From a virus, in IMG/VR virus record IMGVR_UViG_3300048672_000503, positions 1 through 58,070 of that record: a stretch of 58,070 nucleotides of DNA, one strand, 5' to 3'. Below the pieces are notes generated by a model. It was not told the DNA's origin. It did not search any database and worked only from the letters and a program-made list of their open reading frames with translations. The position numbers were made by a program, and so were the translations under genes. Shown here one piece after another: positions 41,660 to 49,834 of this stretch (within the stretch, counting starts at the first letter, position 1; every line of letters begins with the position of its first letter).

Positions 41660-41995
41660 ATGAAAAAAATATTTATTACACAAATACCGCATCGAACTGA
41701 TGCTAAAACAGGTGCATTTGTTCCATCAGTTAACATAAACACAGCATCTGAACACGGTGAGTTGATAGTCATAGCACCTCCACGTGGTGGATTTTATGAT
41801 GCCAATGCATTGAAGGATTTGATATCAGAATCATTAATGAATTTCAATAATGATTCTGATTGCCTGTTGCCACTGGGTGACCCGACACTATGTTCTGCTG
41901 CTGCTGCTTTTCTTGGACGTCGCTTTGATTATTTTGATGTGTTGCGTTGGGATAAGACTCTTGGCCGTTACACTAAAAACAGAGTGGTGATTTAA
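41660..41995 (+). CDS. Early protein of unknown function
   Basis: 111 residues from ATG 41660 (RBS AAAAGAGATCAAT). FITQIPHRTDAKTGAFVPSVNI, VIAPPRGGFYDA and CLLPLGDPTLCSAAAAFLGRR look like a compact conserved phage protein, perhaps nucleotide or DNA binding. First gene of the plus-strand early block. Confidence 0.7.
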   Translation: MKKIFITQIPHRTDAKTGAFVPSVNINTASEHGELIVIAPPRGGFYDANALKDLISESLMNFNNDSDCLLPLGDPTLCSAAAAFLGRRFDYFDVLRWDKTLGRYTKNRVVI

Positions 41996-41997
41996 CT

Positions 41998-42714
41998 ATG
42001 AAAACAAAATTGATTAAATTTACAATTGGTGGTAGCCATAAATTGAGTTGTGCTTGCTCTGACCTCAGAGGTGATTGCTCTAATCTCATAGGTGATTGCT
42101 CTTATCTCAGAGGTGATTGCTCTGACCTCAGAGGTGATTGCTCTTATCTCAGAGGTAATTGCTCTGGTCTGAGAGGTGATTGCTCTGACCTCAGAGGTGA
42201 TTGCTCTGACCTCAGAGGTGATTGCTCTGGTATCATAGGTGATTGCTCTGACCTCAGAGGTGATTGCTCTGACCTCAGAGGCAATTGCTCTTATCTCAGA
42301 GGTGATTGCTCTGACCTCAGAGGTGATTGCTCTAATCTCAGAGGTGATTGCTCTTATCTCAGAGGTAATTGCTCTGGTCTGAGAGGTGATTGCTCTGACC
42401 TCAGAGGTGATTGCTCTTATCTCAGAGGTAATTGCTCTGGTCTGAGAGGTGATTGCTCTGACCTCAGAGGTGATTGCTCTGGTATCATAGGTGATTGCTC
42501 TGACCTCAGAGGTGATTGCTCTAATCTCATAGGTGATTGCTCTGGCCTCAGAGGTGATTGCTCTGGTCTGAGGGGTAATTGCTCTGGTCTGAGAGGTGAT
42601 TGCTCTGGTATCATAGGTGATTGCTCTGACCTCAGAGGTGATTTTGATTTGTGTGACATTTCAGATAGTGAAAGAGAAAATGGCATCAACATAATTGATT
42701 TGATAGAGATATAA
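41998..42714 (+). CDS. GDCSxLR heptapeptide-repeat protein (cysteine ladder)
   Basis: 238 residues. From about residue 19 to 215 there are 28 tandem heptapeptides of the form G(D/N)CSxL(R/I), with variable x (D, Y, G, N). The DNA is a 21-bp near-perfect repeat. A regular beta-solenoid with one cysteine per coil, stacked in a ladder, is likely; the cytoplasmic or secreted location is not marked by a signal peptide. The flanking ends are unique and charged. Function unknown; similar in principle to pentapeptide-repeat proteins but a distinct register. Confidence 0.85.
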   Translation: MKTKLIKFTIGGSHKLSCACSDLRGDCSNLIGDCSYLRGDCSDLRGDCSYLRGNCSGLRGDCSDLRGDCSDLRGDCSGIIGDCSDLRGDCSDLRGNCSYLRGDCSDLRGDCSNLRGDCSYLRGNCSGLRGDCSDLRGDCSYLRGNCSGLRGDCSDLRGDCSGIIGDCSDLRGDCSNLIGDCSGLRGDCSGLRGNCSGLRGDCSGIIGDCSDLRGDFDLCDISDSERENGINIIDLIEI

Positions 42715-42715
42715 T

Positions 42716-43222
42716 ATGTCATATTCTATAGAAGACATTACAAAGCTAGCCAATGCGATGGTTGATGCTGAGCAAGATGTAAAAGATGCTGAGCTTAGGC
42801 TTGAAAGAACCAAAGAAAGACTCAGAAAAATAAGAGAGGATACAATACCAGGTGTTATGCAAGAGCTTGGCTTGTCTGAATTAAGGCTTGCAACTGGTGA
42901 AAAATTGAGCATCAAACAAGATGTTTATTCACAACTTGCAAATGAAAATAAGGGTGCAGCCTATAATTGGTTGGAAGAAAATGGCTTTGGTGGTTTGATA
43001 AAGGTCAATGTTGTTGTTGATTTTGGCAAAGGTGAGTTGGAAAGAGCAAAAAAGTTGCAATCTTTACTTGCTGAAAAAGGCTTGTCAGTTACCATCGGTG
43101 AATCAGTACATTGGCAAACGATGAAGGCATTTTTAAATGAACAGATCAAGAAAGAAGCTGACATACCACTTGATTTGTTTGGTGCTACGCCTATCTTTGT
43201 GGCGAAAATAACAAAGAAATAA
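42716..43222 (+). CDS. Early protein of unknown function
   Basis: 168 residues. A charged coiled-coil N-terminal part (residues ~14-45, AEQDVKDAELRLERTKERLRKI) then a globular domain with LSIKQDVYSQLANENKGAA and a C-terminal part. It precedes the likely ssDNA-binding gene, so a replication or recombination role is plausible. No family named with confidence. Confidence 0.65.
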   Translation: MSYSIEDITKLANAMVDAEQDVKDAELRLERTKERLRKIREDTIPGVMQELGLSELRLATGEKLSIKQDVYSQLANENKGAAYNWLEENGFGGLIKVNVVVDFGKGELERAKKLQSLLAEKGLSVTIGESVHWQTMKAFLNEQIKKEADIPLDLFGATPIFVAKITKK

Positions 43223-43258
43223 AACTTAAAACTTAAAACTTAAATAAAAGAGAATATC

Positions 43259-44101
43259 ATGTCTAAAAATACTGAAGAAAAAAACATTGCTGTTGTTGAA
43301 GAAAACTTGCCTGTTGCTCAAGCAATTGGTGCAATGGATTTTGAAGAAGATGCTGGCGCTGGTATTGAAGGTGCTGACAGTAAATCATTTGCCATCCCAT
43401 TCTTGTCATTGCTACAAGGCTTGTCTCCACAAATTGAAACCGTTGACGGTGCTAAGCCTGGTCTGTATATCAATACCATCACCAATGAGCTGTATGCAAA
43501 AGCGCGGGTCATCCCATGTGCCTTCCAACGACGTTTTTTACGCTGGGCACCCCGCTCCAAAGGTGGTGGCTTCAAAGGTGAATACAATCCTATTGATGTT
43601 GAAACAAACAATGTTCCTGGTATGGTCAATGTGGGTGGTCAATATTATGTGGATGTTCCTGAAGGCACGACAGTGTTCCTTGATTCTGACGGCCATCCGC
43701 TTTTTGACCGTTTGTCAGACACCCGAAATCACTATGTTCTGGTTGAATCAGCAGAAGGTTCTTGGCAACCTGCATTAATATCAATGGCAAGTACCCAAAT
43801 TGGCGCATCTAAAAAGTGGATTAGTCGTATACAAGGGATCGAAATGCGAAACAAAGCAGGAAAAGCATTCAACCCGCCATCATTCAGCCATATCTATTCA
43901 TTGACATCTGAAAAGAAAGAAAATGCCAAGGGGAAATGGAATGGTGTTGTTGTCGGTTTTGAAGGCCAAGTCACTGATGCTGAAGTTTATGCAAAAGCAA
44001 AGGCTTTCCATGCTGCTGTATCTGCTGGTGAAATTGAAGTTTCACAACCTGTTGATGATGTGCCTGCTGGTGACAGCAGCTCTGATGTCAATGCGTTCTA
44101 A
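43259..44101 (+). CDS. Probable single-stranded-DNA-binding protein
   Basis: 280 residues from ATG 43259 (RBS AAAAGAGAATATC). Acidic N-terminus, an OB-like core (ARVIPCAFQRRFLRWAPRSKGGG) with basic and aromatic residues, and an acidic, aromatic-ended C-terminus (SSSDVNAF), the arrangement typical of phage ssDNA-binding proteins that recruit partners by their tail. A role at the fork with PrimPol-helicase and polymerase is likely; exact family not certain. Confidence 0.6.
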   Translation: MSKNTEEKNIAVVEENLPVAQAIGAMDFEEDAGAGIEGADSKSFAIPFLSLLQGLSPQIETVDGAKPGLYINTITNELYAKARVIPCAFQRRFLRWAPRSKGGGFKGEYNPIDVETNNVPGMVNVGGQYYVDVPEGTTVFLDSDGHPLFDRLSDTRNHYVLVESAEGSWQPALISMASTQIGASKKWISRIQGIEMRNKAGKAFNPPSFSHIYSLTSEKKENAKGKWNGVVVGFEGQVTDAEVYAKAKAFHAAVSAGEIEVSQPVDDVPAGDSSSDVNAF

Positions 44102-44143
44102 AACATATTAAATTCAAAAATTAGCATAGCAAGACACAACGAT

Positions 44144-44182
44144 AATTGCCATGGTCTACTATCCGTATAGACCATGGCAATT
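44144..44182 (+). promoter_or_regulatory. Perfect 15-bp palindromic hairpin between ssDNA-binding and zinc-finger genes
   Basis: Perfect arms AATTGCCATGGTCTA (44144-44158) and complement (44168-44182) with a 9-nt loop. It is not followed by a T-run (CTAAGC), so it may be a processing site, operator or stabiliser rather than a normal terminator. The spacer 44102-44206 holds no gene. Confidence 0.7.
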
Positions 44183-44206
44183 CTAAGCTAAAACAAGGAT
44201 TTTAAT

Positions 44207-44479
44207 ATGCAGTCAATAATTTATACATACAAAAATAAAGTCGGTGGCAACAGCTCTGAAATTTTAAAATTCATTGGCAATCAACCACCCTGTCCTATTT
44301 GCAATGATTATGGTGAATATGAAGACAATGGCCCAAAAGGATGTTCGCTTTGCAATTCAAGATTAATTCAATTTGTAAATAAAAGTGGCAATCGAGTCAT
44401 GGCAGACTATGGCGATACAATAGTAAAATATGATGATGGAACATTAGATTTGATTCAAGGTGATGATTATGAACTATAA
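44207..44479 (+). CDS. Small zinc-finger-like protein
   Basis: 90 residues. Two CxxC motifs (PPCPICND, KGCSLCNS) are spaced as in small zinc ribbons; the C-terminal half is acidic (VKYDDGTLDL). RBS AAGGATTTTAAT. It overlaps the HNH gene start. Function unknown. Confidence 0.65.
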   Translation: MQSIIYTYKNKVGGNSSEILKFIGNQPPCPICNDYGEYEDNGPKGCSLCNSRLIQFVNKSGNRVMADYGDTIVKYDDGTLDLIQGDDYEL

Positions 44480-44829
44480 AAAGATTCATAATAAAATCAT
44501 CTCAAAAGCAAAAAGCAGGGAAAAGAAAATTGGCTGTTTTGATTCATCAGTTTTCCAAGCACACCACATAAAGCCAAAGAGCATAACAGGCGATGCCAAG
44601 TGGAGTGGTGAAAAAGTCCATCTTACTCCAAAAGAACATTATGTTATCCATCAACTTCTTCTAAAAATTCATAAAAAAACACCCAAACTTGGTGTTTGCA
44701 TTGCACCGAATGGCTCATCACCCTGATGCGCACAAATACGGAATCAAATATCATTCCTGGATAAGACAGAAAGCCAGAAAGCAAATTCAATCAAATAATA
44801 AAATTCCAAGAAGGAAAACAAATGAATAA
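44469..44829 (+). pseudogene. HNH homing endonuclease with a +1 frameshift
   Basis: Starts ATG 44469 (AAGGTGATGATT). FQAHHIKPKSITGD and LTPKEHYVIHQLLLKI are the HNH/free-standing homing endonuclease motifs. The frame stops at TGA 44724-44726, but another frame continues LVFALHRMAHHPDAHKYG...WIRQK to TAA 44827-44829, as expected for intact members. The switch maps to the seven-A run 44673-44679; removing one A joins the frames. The restored end overlaps the next start (ATGAATAA). Recent mutation or homopolymer error. Confidence 0.75.
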
Positions 44830-45151
44830 TCAGTTTAAAACTATCATGCTTTTAACAGCATTAGCATTAAGTTCATCATCACAAGCGGATGGTGTTGATG
44901 ACCCAAACTTTTACAAGGATTTTGAAAACAATCCATGTTCATATGACCTGGGCGCACCATGTTCAGATGATTATTTAAGAAAACACCAACAGCAGCTTCC
45001 AAAAAAGGCAACACTGGAAAATCCAGAGTATTTTGCTTGTCCTTGTAAACAAGAGCACAAAACAGCTAATGTACCAGAACCAAAACCATTTTTCACACTG
45101 GCAATTGGTTTGGCATTAATATTCATAGCCAGAACTAAGCTGAGAAGATGA
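44822..45151 (+). CDS. Secreted protein with PEP-CTERM-like sorting tail
   Basis: 109 residues. N-terminal signal peptide (MNNQFKTIMLLTALALSSSSQA, cleavage near ADG). The C-terminus is VPEPKPFFTLAIGLALIFIA followed by RTKLRR: a VPEP motif, hydrophobic helix and basic tail in the order of a PEP-CTERM signal processed by exosortase. Several cysteines in the mature part (NPCSYD, GAPCSDD, FACPC). Start overlaps the frame-restored HNH end. A phage-encoded exosortase substrate would change the host envelope or extracellular matrix; that function is inference. Confidence 0.7.
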   Translation: MNNQFKTIMLLTALALSSSSQADGVDDPNFYKDFENNPCSYDLGAPCSDDYLRKHQQQLPKKATLENPEYFACPCKQEHKTANVPEPKPFFTLAIGLALIFIARTKLRR

Positions 45152-45152
45152 T

Positions 45153-47369
45153 ATGAAAAACAGTGAAATGCTTGTTTGGGCAAAAGAATATGCTTCAAGA
45201 GGTTGGTGGGTGTTTCCATTGCACTCTATTGACTCAGATGGAAATTGCACTTGTGGAAAGTGCGGCAGCGAGGGTGATGCTGGTAAGCACCCCGCGATTG
45301 ATAGGGGTTTGAAAAGAGCAAGCCGCGATTTGTCTATTCTTGAATCATGGTGGAATGATAACTCACCATTGCGCAATATTGGTTTGGTCACAGGAGAAAT
45401 AAGTGGCATCACAGTAATTGACATTGATGTAGGTGTTGGAAAGCTTGGTGCTGAGACCTGGGCTGATTTGATACGTGAACACGGTGAGCCGGAAACACTG
45501 ATGGCTGAAACAGGATCAGGTGGAATGCATGTTGTCTTTAAGTATGGATCAAGCCTAAAAACGTCCTCAAATACATTGGGAAAAGGTGTTGATTGCAGAA
45601 ATGATAATGGATACATTGTTGCCACGCCTAGTTTGCACAGATCAGGCGGCTCATACTCTTGGTTGAACTGGGGTGATAGTGTTGAATTGGCTTATTTACC
45701 AGCTCATTTAAGCAAAAAAGTTGAAAATCGTGGCAGACCACGCGGTGATGGTAAAGGCTCAAGTGAAAAAAGAAAAAAATATTCACTTGAGCAAGTTGAA
45801 GCAATGCTTGAGGTTGTTGATAGTCGTGATCGTGATCTTTGGAGGCTTGTTGGTATCATACTTGGTCGTGAATTCAAACAGTCAGATGCTGCTTGGGATT
45901 TGTACAATCGGTGGGCTGATAAGGCAGGTGTAAAAAAAGGCAGGAATCATGATGAAATAATGAATGAAGCCTTTTATATCATCTCAGGACAAAATGCTGA
46001 AAGAGAACTTTCAATTGGCACAATAGTTAAATTGGCAGTTTCTAACGGATGGGCACCACAAAAGGGTGAGGTGCCCATTGAAAATTTTGTGTATTTTGGG
46101 CCTGGCAACAACTTCATTTATCGTCCAACAATATCCTATTGGATTGCCAGTGCGGTTGATGCCGCTGTATCGCCTATCAATACTGATGGCAAAATAACCA
46201 GCGCAAGCGAATGGCTCAAACAAAATCAACTGGCAACATCACTGACATCGGATCCATCACAAGACAGTGATTATTTGAAAGGCTATGATTGCCAGAAGGG
46301 TGAAATAATCGAATCAACAGGAGCTGCGATGTACAATACATATCGAAAGCCAAACATCCATCTAGGTGATCATAGACTTGCTCAGCCATTTGTGTCTCAT
46401 GTTGAAAAAGTATTCAGCAAACCAGGTGATGCAAAGCAATTCTTGGATTATATGGCTCATAGAGTTCAGAAACCATGGGAAAAGCCACGATTTGCTTTAA
46501 TGATAGCAGGTGGCCAAGGTGTAGGCAAAGATACAGCCATTGAGATGTGTGTCCCTGCTATTGGTTCATGGAATGTCGCCAACATTGATCCATCTGCTTT
46601 TGAATCTAGTTTCAATGAGTTTGCAGCAGCCACCTTGGTGCGTATAAGTGAAGCAGCAAATTTACATGAAATGAGTAAATGGGCCTTTAATGAACGCACC
46701 AAGGTTTTGATTGCTGGCACGCCTGACATTATGGATATCAATCCAAAATATGGGCAAAAGTTTGTTGTCAAAATGTACTGTGGCGTTATCATAACAACAA
46801 ACCACCTGGTTTCAGGCATTTACATTCCATCTGACGATAGACGTTATGATGTTATTGAGTCAGCCACTATCCAAGAAATGGGTTTGACTGATGAAGATGA
46901 AAAGGCAGCTTATTTTACTGATCTTTGGGAGTGGTTTTTCACTGGCGGGATGAATCATATCGCAGCCTATTTGCATGAACGTGATGTTTCTGGATTCAGC
47001 GCTAACAATGGTCAACGCAAGACTGATGCTCATAAGATGGTTGTTGCTGGATCCATGGCTAGTGATCAATGGTTGATGGATGCTATTGAACATTTTGGTG
47101 AAAATGATCTTATCAGAAGTGATTGGCTATTGACAAAAGTTTGTGAAGATGGCAGCAAGGTTGAAGCAATGAAGCCAAGATTGAATGCAGCTATTTCAAG
47201 ATTAGGCTATGTCATTTATCGCAATCCAGATCGCAAAGATGGCAGGTGGAGACTTGAAGCAAAGAATGTAACAATATTTGCCAAGTCTGGAACACCTATG
47301 GTTGATTGTTTGGATGGCAGCAATAGAAATGCAATGTTGCCTGATTATATCCGAATGGAGAAATTTTGA
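45153..47369 (+). CDS. PrimPol-helicase (bifunctional primase/polymerase with SF3-like helicase)
   Basis: 738 residues. The N-terminal ~200 residues match the PrimPol (archaeo-eukaryotic-type) domain: AGKHPAIDRGLK, TVIDIDVG near residues 88-95 and GSGGMHVVFKYG. C-terminal helicase domain with Walker A AGGQGVGKDT near residue 450, then ITTNHLVSGIYIPSDDRRY as sensor-like motif. It would make primers and unwind DNA for the family C polymerase. Confidence 0.85.
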   Translation: MKNSEMLVWAKEYASRGWWVFPLHSIDSDGNCTCGKCGSEGDAGKHPAIDRGLKRASRDLSILESWWNDNSPLRNIGLVTGEISGITVIDIDVGVGKLGAETWADLIREHGEPETLMAETGSGGMHVVFKYGSSLKTSSNTLGKGVDCRNDNGYIVATPSLHRSGGSYSWLNWGDSVELAYLPAHLSKKVENRGRPRGDGKGSSEKRKKYSLEQVEAMLEVVDSRDRDLWRLVGIILGREFKQSDAAWDLYNRWADKAGVKKGRNHDEIMNEAFYIISGQNAERELSIGTIVKLAVSNGWAPQKGEVPIENFVYFGPGNNFIYRPTISYWIASAVDAAVSPINTDGKITSASEWLKQNQLATSLTSDPSQDSDYLKGYDCQKGEIIESTGAAMYNTYRKPNIHLGDHRLAQPFVSHVEKVFSKPGDAKQFLDYMAHRVQKPWEKPRFALMIAGGQGVGKDTAIEMCVPAIGSWNVANIDPSAFESSFNEFAAATLVRISEAANLHEMSKWAFNERTKVLIAGTPDIMDINPKYGQKFVVKMYCGVIITTNHLVSGIYIPSDDRRYDVIESATIQEMGLTDEDEKAAYFTDLWEWFFTGGMNHIAAYLHERDVSGFSANNGQRKTDAHKMVVAGSMASDQWLMDAIEHFGENDLIRSDWLLTKVCEDGSKVEAMKPRLNAAISRLGYVIYRNPDRKDGRWRLEAKNVTIFAKSGTPMVDCLDGSNRNAMLPDYIRMEKF

Positions 47370-47593
47370 TGATATGTTGGCATTGTGGAAGGAAATTGCT
47401 TGATTCATTTGCAACAGTTGTTGATCCAATAGGAAATATTCACAAAACACATAAGAGTTGTAAGAAATCGGCAGAAAATTCAATTCACATTACAGATTTG
47501 AAGACTGCATTTGAAATTGAAAATCCAGAAGTTTTCACTGTTGATGTTGAAAATCCAGATTATGCATTAAACAAAAATTGGGTGGATGTATGA
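47369..47593 (+). CDS. Small zinc-binding-like protein
   Basis: 74 residues from ATG 47369, overlapping the primase stop (TGATG) with RBS GGAGAAATTT. CWHCGRK at the N-terminus and HKSCKK later could form a zinc site. Stop overlaps the next start (ATGA). Function unknown. Confidence 0.6.
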   Translation: MICWHCGRKLLDSFATVVDPIGNIHKTHKSCKKSAENSIHITDLKTAFEIENPEVFTVDVENPDYALNKNWVDV

Positions 47594-47841
47594 AATTAAT
47601 TAAAAATTTGTTGTGCTTTGTGTGTGATTTGATGCCAATATATTTTGACACACATCACATATATTTTGATGAAGATGAAAAAATACTTCTTGGGCAAAGA
47701 TTTGTTGATGGTGATGAATATTTGTGTTTGCCTATTGAAACAATATGTTTGGTCAAATATCACACTCTTAGTAAAGTGATTGTTGCACTGAATCATGTGT
47801 TTGTTTATGATACAATTTCTACTGAGACTTGGAATGGATAA
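47590..47841 (+). CDS. Small protein of unknown function
   Basis: 83 residues from ATG 47590, with ATGA overlap upstream and 8-nt ATGGATAA overlap downstream. N-terminal mostly hydrophobic (LLCFVCDLMPIYF), the rest beta-like. It may be peripheral to the membrane. No family. Confidence 0.55.
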   Translation: MKLIKNLLCFVCDLMPIYFDTHHIYFDEDEKILLGQRFVDGDEYLCLPIETICLVKYHTLSKVIVALNHVFVYDTISTETWNG

Positions 47842-47971
47842 TGGGCTTTGCTTGGCTTTTATCATGGGCTGGTTTGATAGGCTTGAGCTTAGATTAAGCT
47901 ATATTGATGCCTATGATAAAAGCAGAAATAAACAAATTTGGAGAGAGCATTATGAGCTTAGATATGAATGA
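47834..47971 (+). CDS. Micro-protein overlapping both neighbours
   Basis: 45 residues from ATG 47834, with an 8-nt overlap upstream and 20-nt overlap downstream. Sequence MDNGLCLAFIMGWFDRLELR then charged YIDAYDKSRNKQIW. Too short for standard gene calling but fits the gene-packing pattern. Function unknown. Confidence 0.5.
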   Translation: MDNGLCLAFIMGWFDRLELRLSYIDAYDKSRNKQIWREHYELRYE

Positions 47972-48188
47972 TCAATTATGGTGGAAAGGCAAGACAACAA
48001 CTTATTCAAAAAATAAAGATGGTGAGGTTGATAGCATGAAGCTGGTGAGCACCAAACGGTGCCCTGTTTGTAATGATGATCAGCTTGGATTGATTAGAAC
48101 TCAAAACATTAAAATTTGCTCTAATTGCTCACCCAAGTTTACTATTATTCCATGGCATTTGGATCCAGGACAAAAGGCAATTTTATGA
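47952..48188 (+). CDS. Small zinc-ribbon protein
   Basis: 78 residues from ATG 47952 (GGAGAGAGCATT). RCPVCNDD and KICSNC give a pair of CxxC motifs, spaced like a zinc ribbon, followed by KFTIIPWHLDPGQK. Possible nucleic-acid binding. Stop overlaps the next start (ATGA). Confidence 0.6.
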   Translation: MSLDMNDQLWWKGKTTTYSKNKDGEVDSMKLVSTKRCPVCNDDQLGLIRTQNIKICSNCSPKFTIIPWHLDPGQKAIL

Positions 48189-48382
48189 GACCTGAAAGTG
48201 AAAGCAGCAAAGTTGATGAGTATTACAAGAATTGGCACATAACCTGGGCTGGCAATAGTTCTGGAATCAATATTTTCACAGCCACTAATGATGGTTGTGA
48301 AAAGATAGGAGCAACTGATGTTCCTGTGCTGAAGAAGATGATTGATTTTTTAGCGATAGAGGATGATAAAAAGTTTAGGTAG
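48185..48382 (+). CDS. Small protein of unknown function
   Basis: 65 residues from ATG 48185. Soluble, with KNWHITWAGNSSGINIFTA and a C-terminal acidic helix. Part of a run of small genes. No family. Confidence 0.55.
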   Translation: MRPESESSKVDEYYKNWHITWAGNSSGINIFTATNDGCEKIGATDVPVLKKMIDFLAIEDDKKFR

Positions 48383-48440
48383 GTAAGTAGTAAGGGCTTA
48401 TATTAAAACATCGTAGTGATTGAATTTATGGGGTAGGATT

Positions 48441-48692
48441 ATGTTTTTTAGATGGCTGCCACCTATTAATTTATTAAATGTGGAGACTTTATATATGAGA
48501 GAGAGGAAAAGAAATGTTGAGCTTGATAAAAGAGCTGATAGCCTTAAGTTGAAACCAACAAAAATGCAAACAAATAATTTTAACAATGTGCCAATAGCAC
48601 CGCGGAAAAGTGACATTGACATAATACGCGGTGAGCGAATGGCTTTATGTTCAATGCTGAAGTATAAAAACAGAGTAAGGCAAGGGGGATGA
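48441..48692 (+). CDS. Small basic protein of unknown function
   Basis: 83 residues from ATG 48441 (RBS GTAGGATT). Very basic (MRERKRNVELDKRADSLKLK), with no membrane helix after the hydrophobic start. Stop overlaps the next GTG start region. Possibly nucleic-acid binding. Start not certain. Confidence 0.5.
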   Translation: MFFRWLPPINLLNVETLYMRERKRNVELDKRADSLKLKPTKMQTNNFNNVPIAPRKSDIDIIRGERMALCSMLKYKNRVRQGG

Positions 48693-48693
48693 T

Positions 48694-48933
48694 GTGACAA
48701 CTATTGATATTGTTTTATGTTATGTTATTTTTTGTGTGATTGTGCTGGGTGCTTTTTTATTAAAGCATATTTGGCAAGAAGGATTTGCCAAAACAGAAAA
48801 CGATATGAATATGTTGAGCTCAGAAACAAATTGGGTGATCAAAGTTTTAGAAGATCACATTGAAAAATGTCAAATTGAATCGTGGAACACAACTGCCAAA
48901 GCAATTTTGATGACAATTAGGAGAAGGAAATGA
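48694..48933 (+). CDS. Membrane protein with CQIExWN tail, copy 1
   Basis: 79 residues, GTG start after AAGGGGG. N-terminal transmembrane helix (about 5-23), then a soluble tail with CQIESWNTTAKAILMTIRRR near the end. The tail repeats in the next protein (CQIEPWNQTAKLALDKIKRR), so the two arose by duplication. Tail faces the cytoplasm or periplasm (unknown). Confidence 0.6.
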   Translation: MTTIDIVLCYVIFCVIVLGAFLLKHIWQEGFAKTENDMNMLSSETNWVIKVLEDHIEKCQIESWNTTAKAILMTIRRRK

Positions 48934-49316
48934 TTTTGGATAAAATTAGATTGAAATGTTGGCTTGTTGAGTTTATGTTGCTTGCCATCATTGGCTCTGC
49001 TGCTGGCTTGTACTTGGAAAATGATTGGCTATTGAATGCTAATCTGCTGTTATTTGCCACTGGTGTTTTGTGGCTTGTTAAAGTGTGTATTTATGATTAC
49101 TGGGAAAGAAAAATGACACAAGACAATGCAATGTCAATTGATTGTGATGATGATAGTGACTTTTCAGCAGCTAGCTTCCGCAAAATAGGTGCTTATGAAG
49201 AGCGTGAAGACATAATAAACATGCTTGAAAATCTTATTGATTCATGTCAGATTGAACCATGGAACCAAACTGCCAAATTAGCTTTGGACAAGATCAAGAG
49301 AAGGGGGATGGGATGA
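48930..49316 (+). CDS. Membrane protein with CQIExWN tail, copy 2
   Basis: 128 residues, ATGA overlap upstream. Two transmembrane helices (about 12-28 and 38-52), an acidic middle and a C-terminal tail of the same kind as the previous protein. The two genes form a paralogue pair with different membrane parts. Could be a membrane-bound phage exclusion or holin-like pair; no family recognised. Confidence 0.6.
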   Translation: MILDKIRLKCWLVEFMLLAIIGSAAGLYLENDWLLNANLLLFATGVLWLVKVCIYDYWERKMTQDNAMSIDCDDDSDFSAASFRKIGAYEEREDIINMLENLIDSCQIEPWNQTAKLALDKIKRRGMG

Positions 49317-49519
49317 GGCTAATTAAAGAATATTGGCATTTAATCATTCAGTGTATTATTTGCTGGTGTCATGGCTTTAGGACTAAAACAGGTGCTGAGC
49401 CATGGCTGCTAAAGCAAGCATTGAAGGAGAATGCTAGGCACCCCCCAGGCAGTCAAATGAATCCTGCACGATTTGGTGCTACTCATGATCGAAAATGGCT
49501 GAAAAGACTCTTTTTGTAA
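49313..49519 (+). CDS. Small protein of unknown function
   Basis: 68 residues from ATG 49313 (GAAGGGGGATGGG). First part partly hydrophobic (YWHLIIQCIICWCHG), followed by a charged HPPGSQMNPARFGATHDRKW. Last gene of the plus-strand early block. No family recognised. Confidence 0.55.
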   Translation: MRLIKEYWHLIIQCIICWCHGFRTKTGAEPWLLKQALKENARHPPGSQMNPARFGATHDRKWLKRLFL

Positions 49520-49588
49520 AATGGTCGTTTTCGTGGATAGGTGTGGCGGTCGAAAATCGAGAAATCAAAAGTTTTTTAAAAAAGTTTT

Positions 49589-49780
49589 CCATCCTAGCAC
49601 ATCCTAGCTTTTTACAGAAAATTTGTAATTTCAAAATGCCTACTTGGTGTGAGTGTTAAAGTTCATTGATGAATTGCAATCAGACTTTTGATAATTTTCT
49701 ATAGTTTGTTTGTAATTGTGACGAGAACATAGTCAATTTACAAAAATTTTTGAATTAAGCCGGGATGGGCTAGGATGGGT
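49589..49780. repeat. Degenerate palindromic intergenic element C
   Basis: Left arm CCATCCTAGCACATCCTAGC (49589-49608) and right arm GCCGGGATGGGCTAGGATGG (49759-49778) are inverse copies of the same motif as in elements A and B, separated by ~150 bp AT-rich DNA. Two motif units per arm in tandem. Located in the 674-bp gene-free region 49520-50193. Confidence 0.75.
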
Positions 49781-49834
49781 ATTTTTTGTGGTTTATTTGT
49801 TAACTTGTTGATTCATAAGCACTAACGATGCTGT

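Noticed and set aside
44469-44829. Programmed -1 frameshifting at the A run in the HNH gene
   Set aside because: The frame change needed is +1 (or -2), not -1, so the A7 run does not act as a standard -1 slippery site; an inserted base is simpler.
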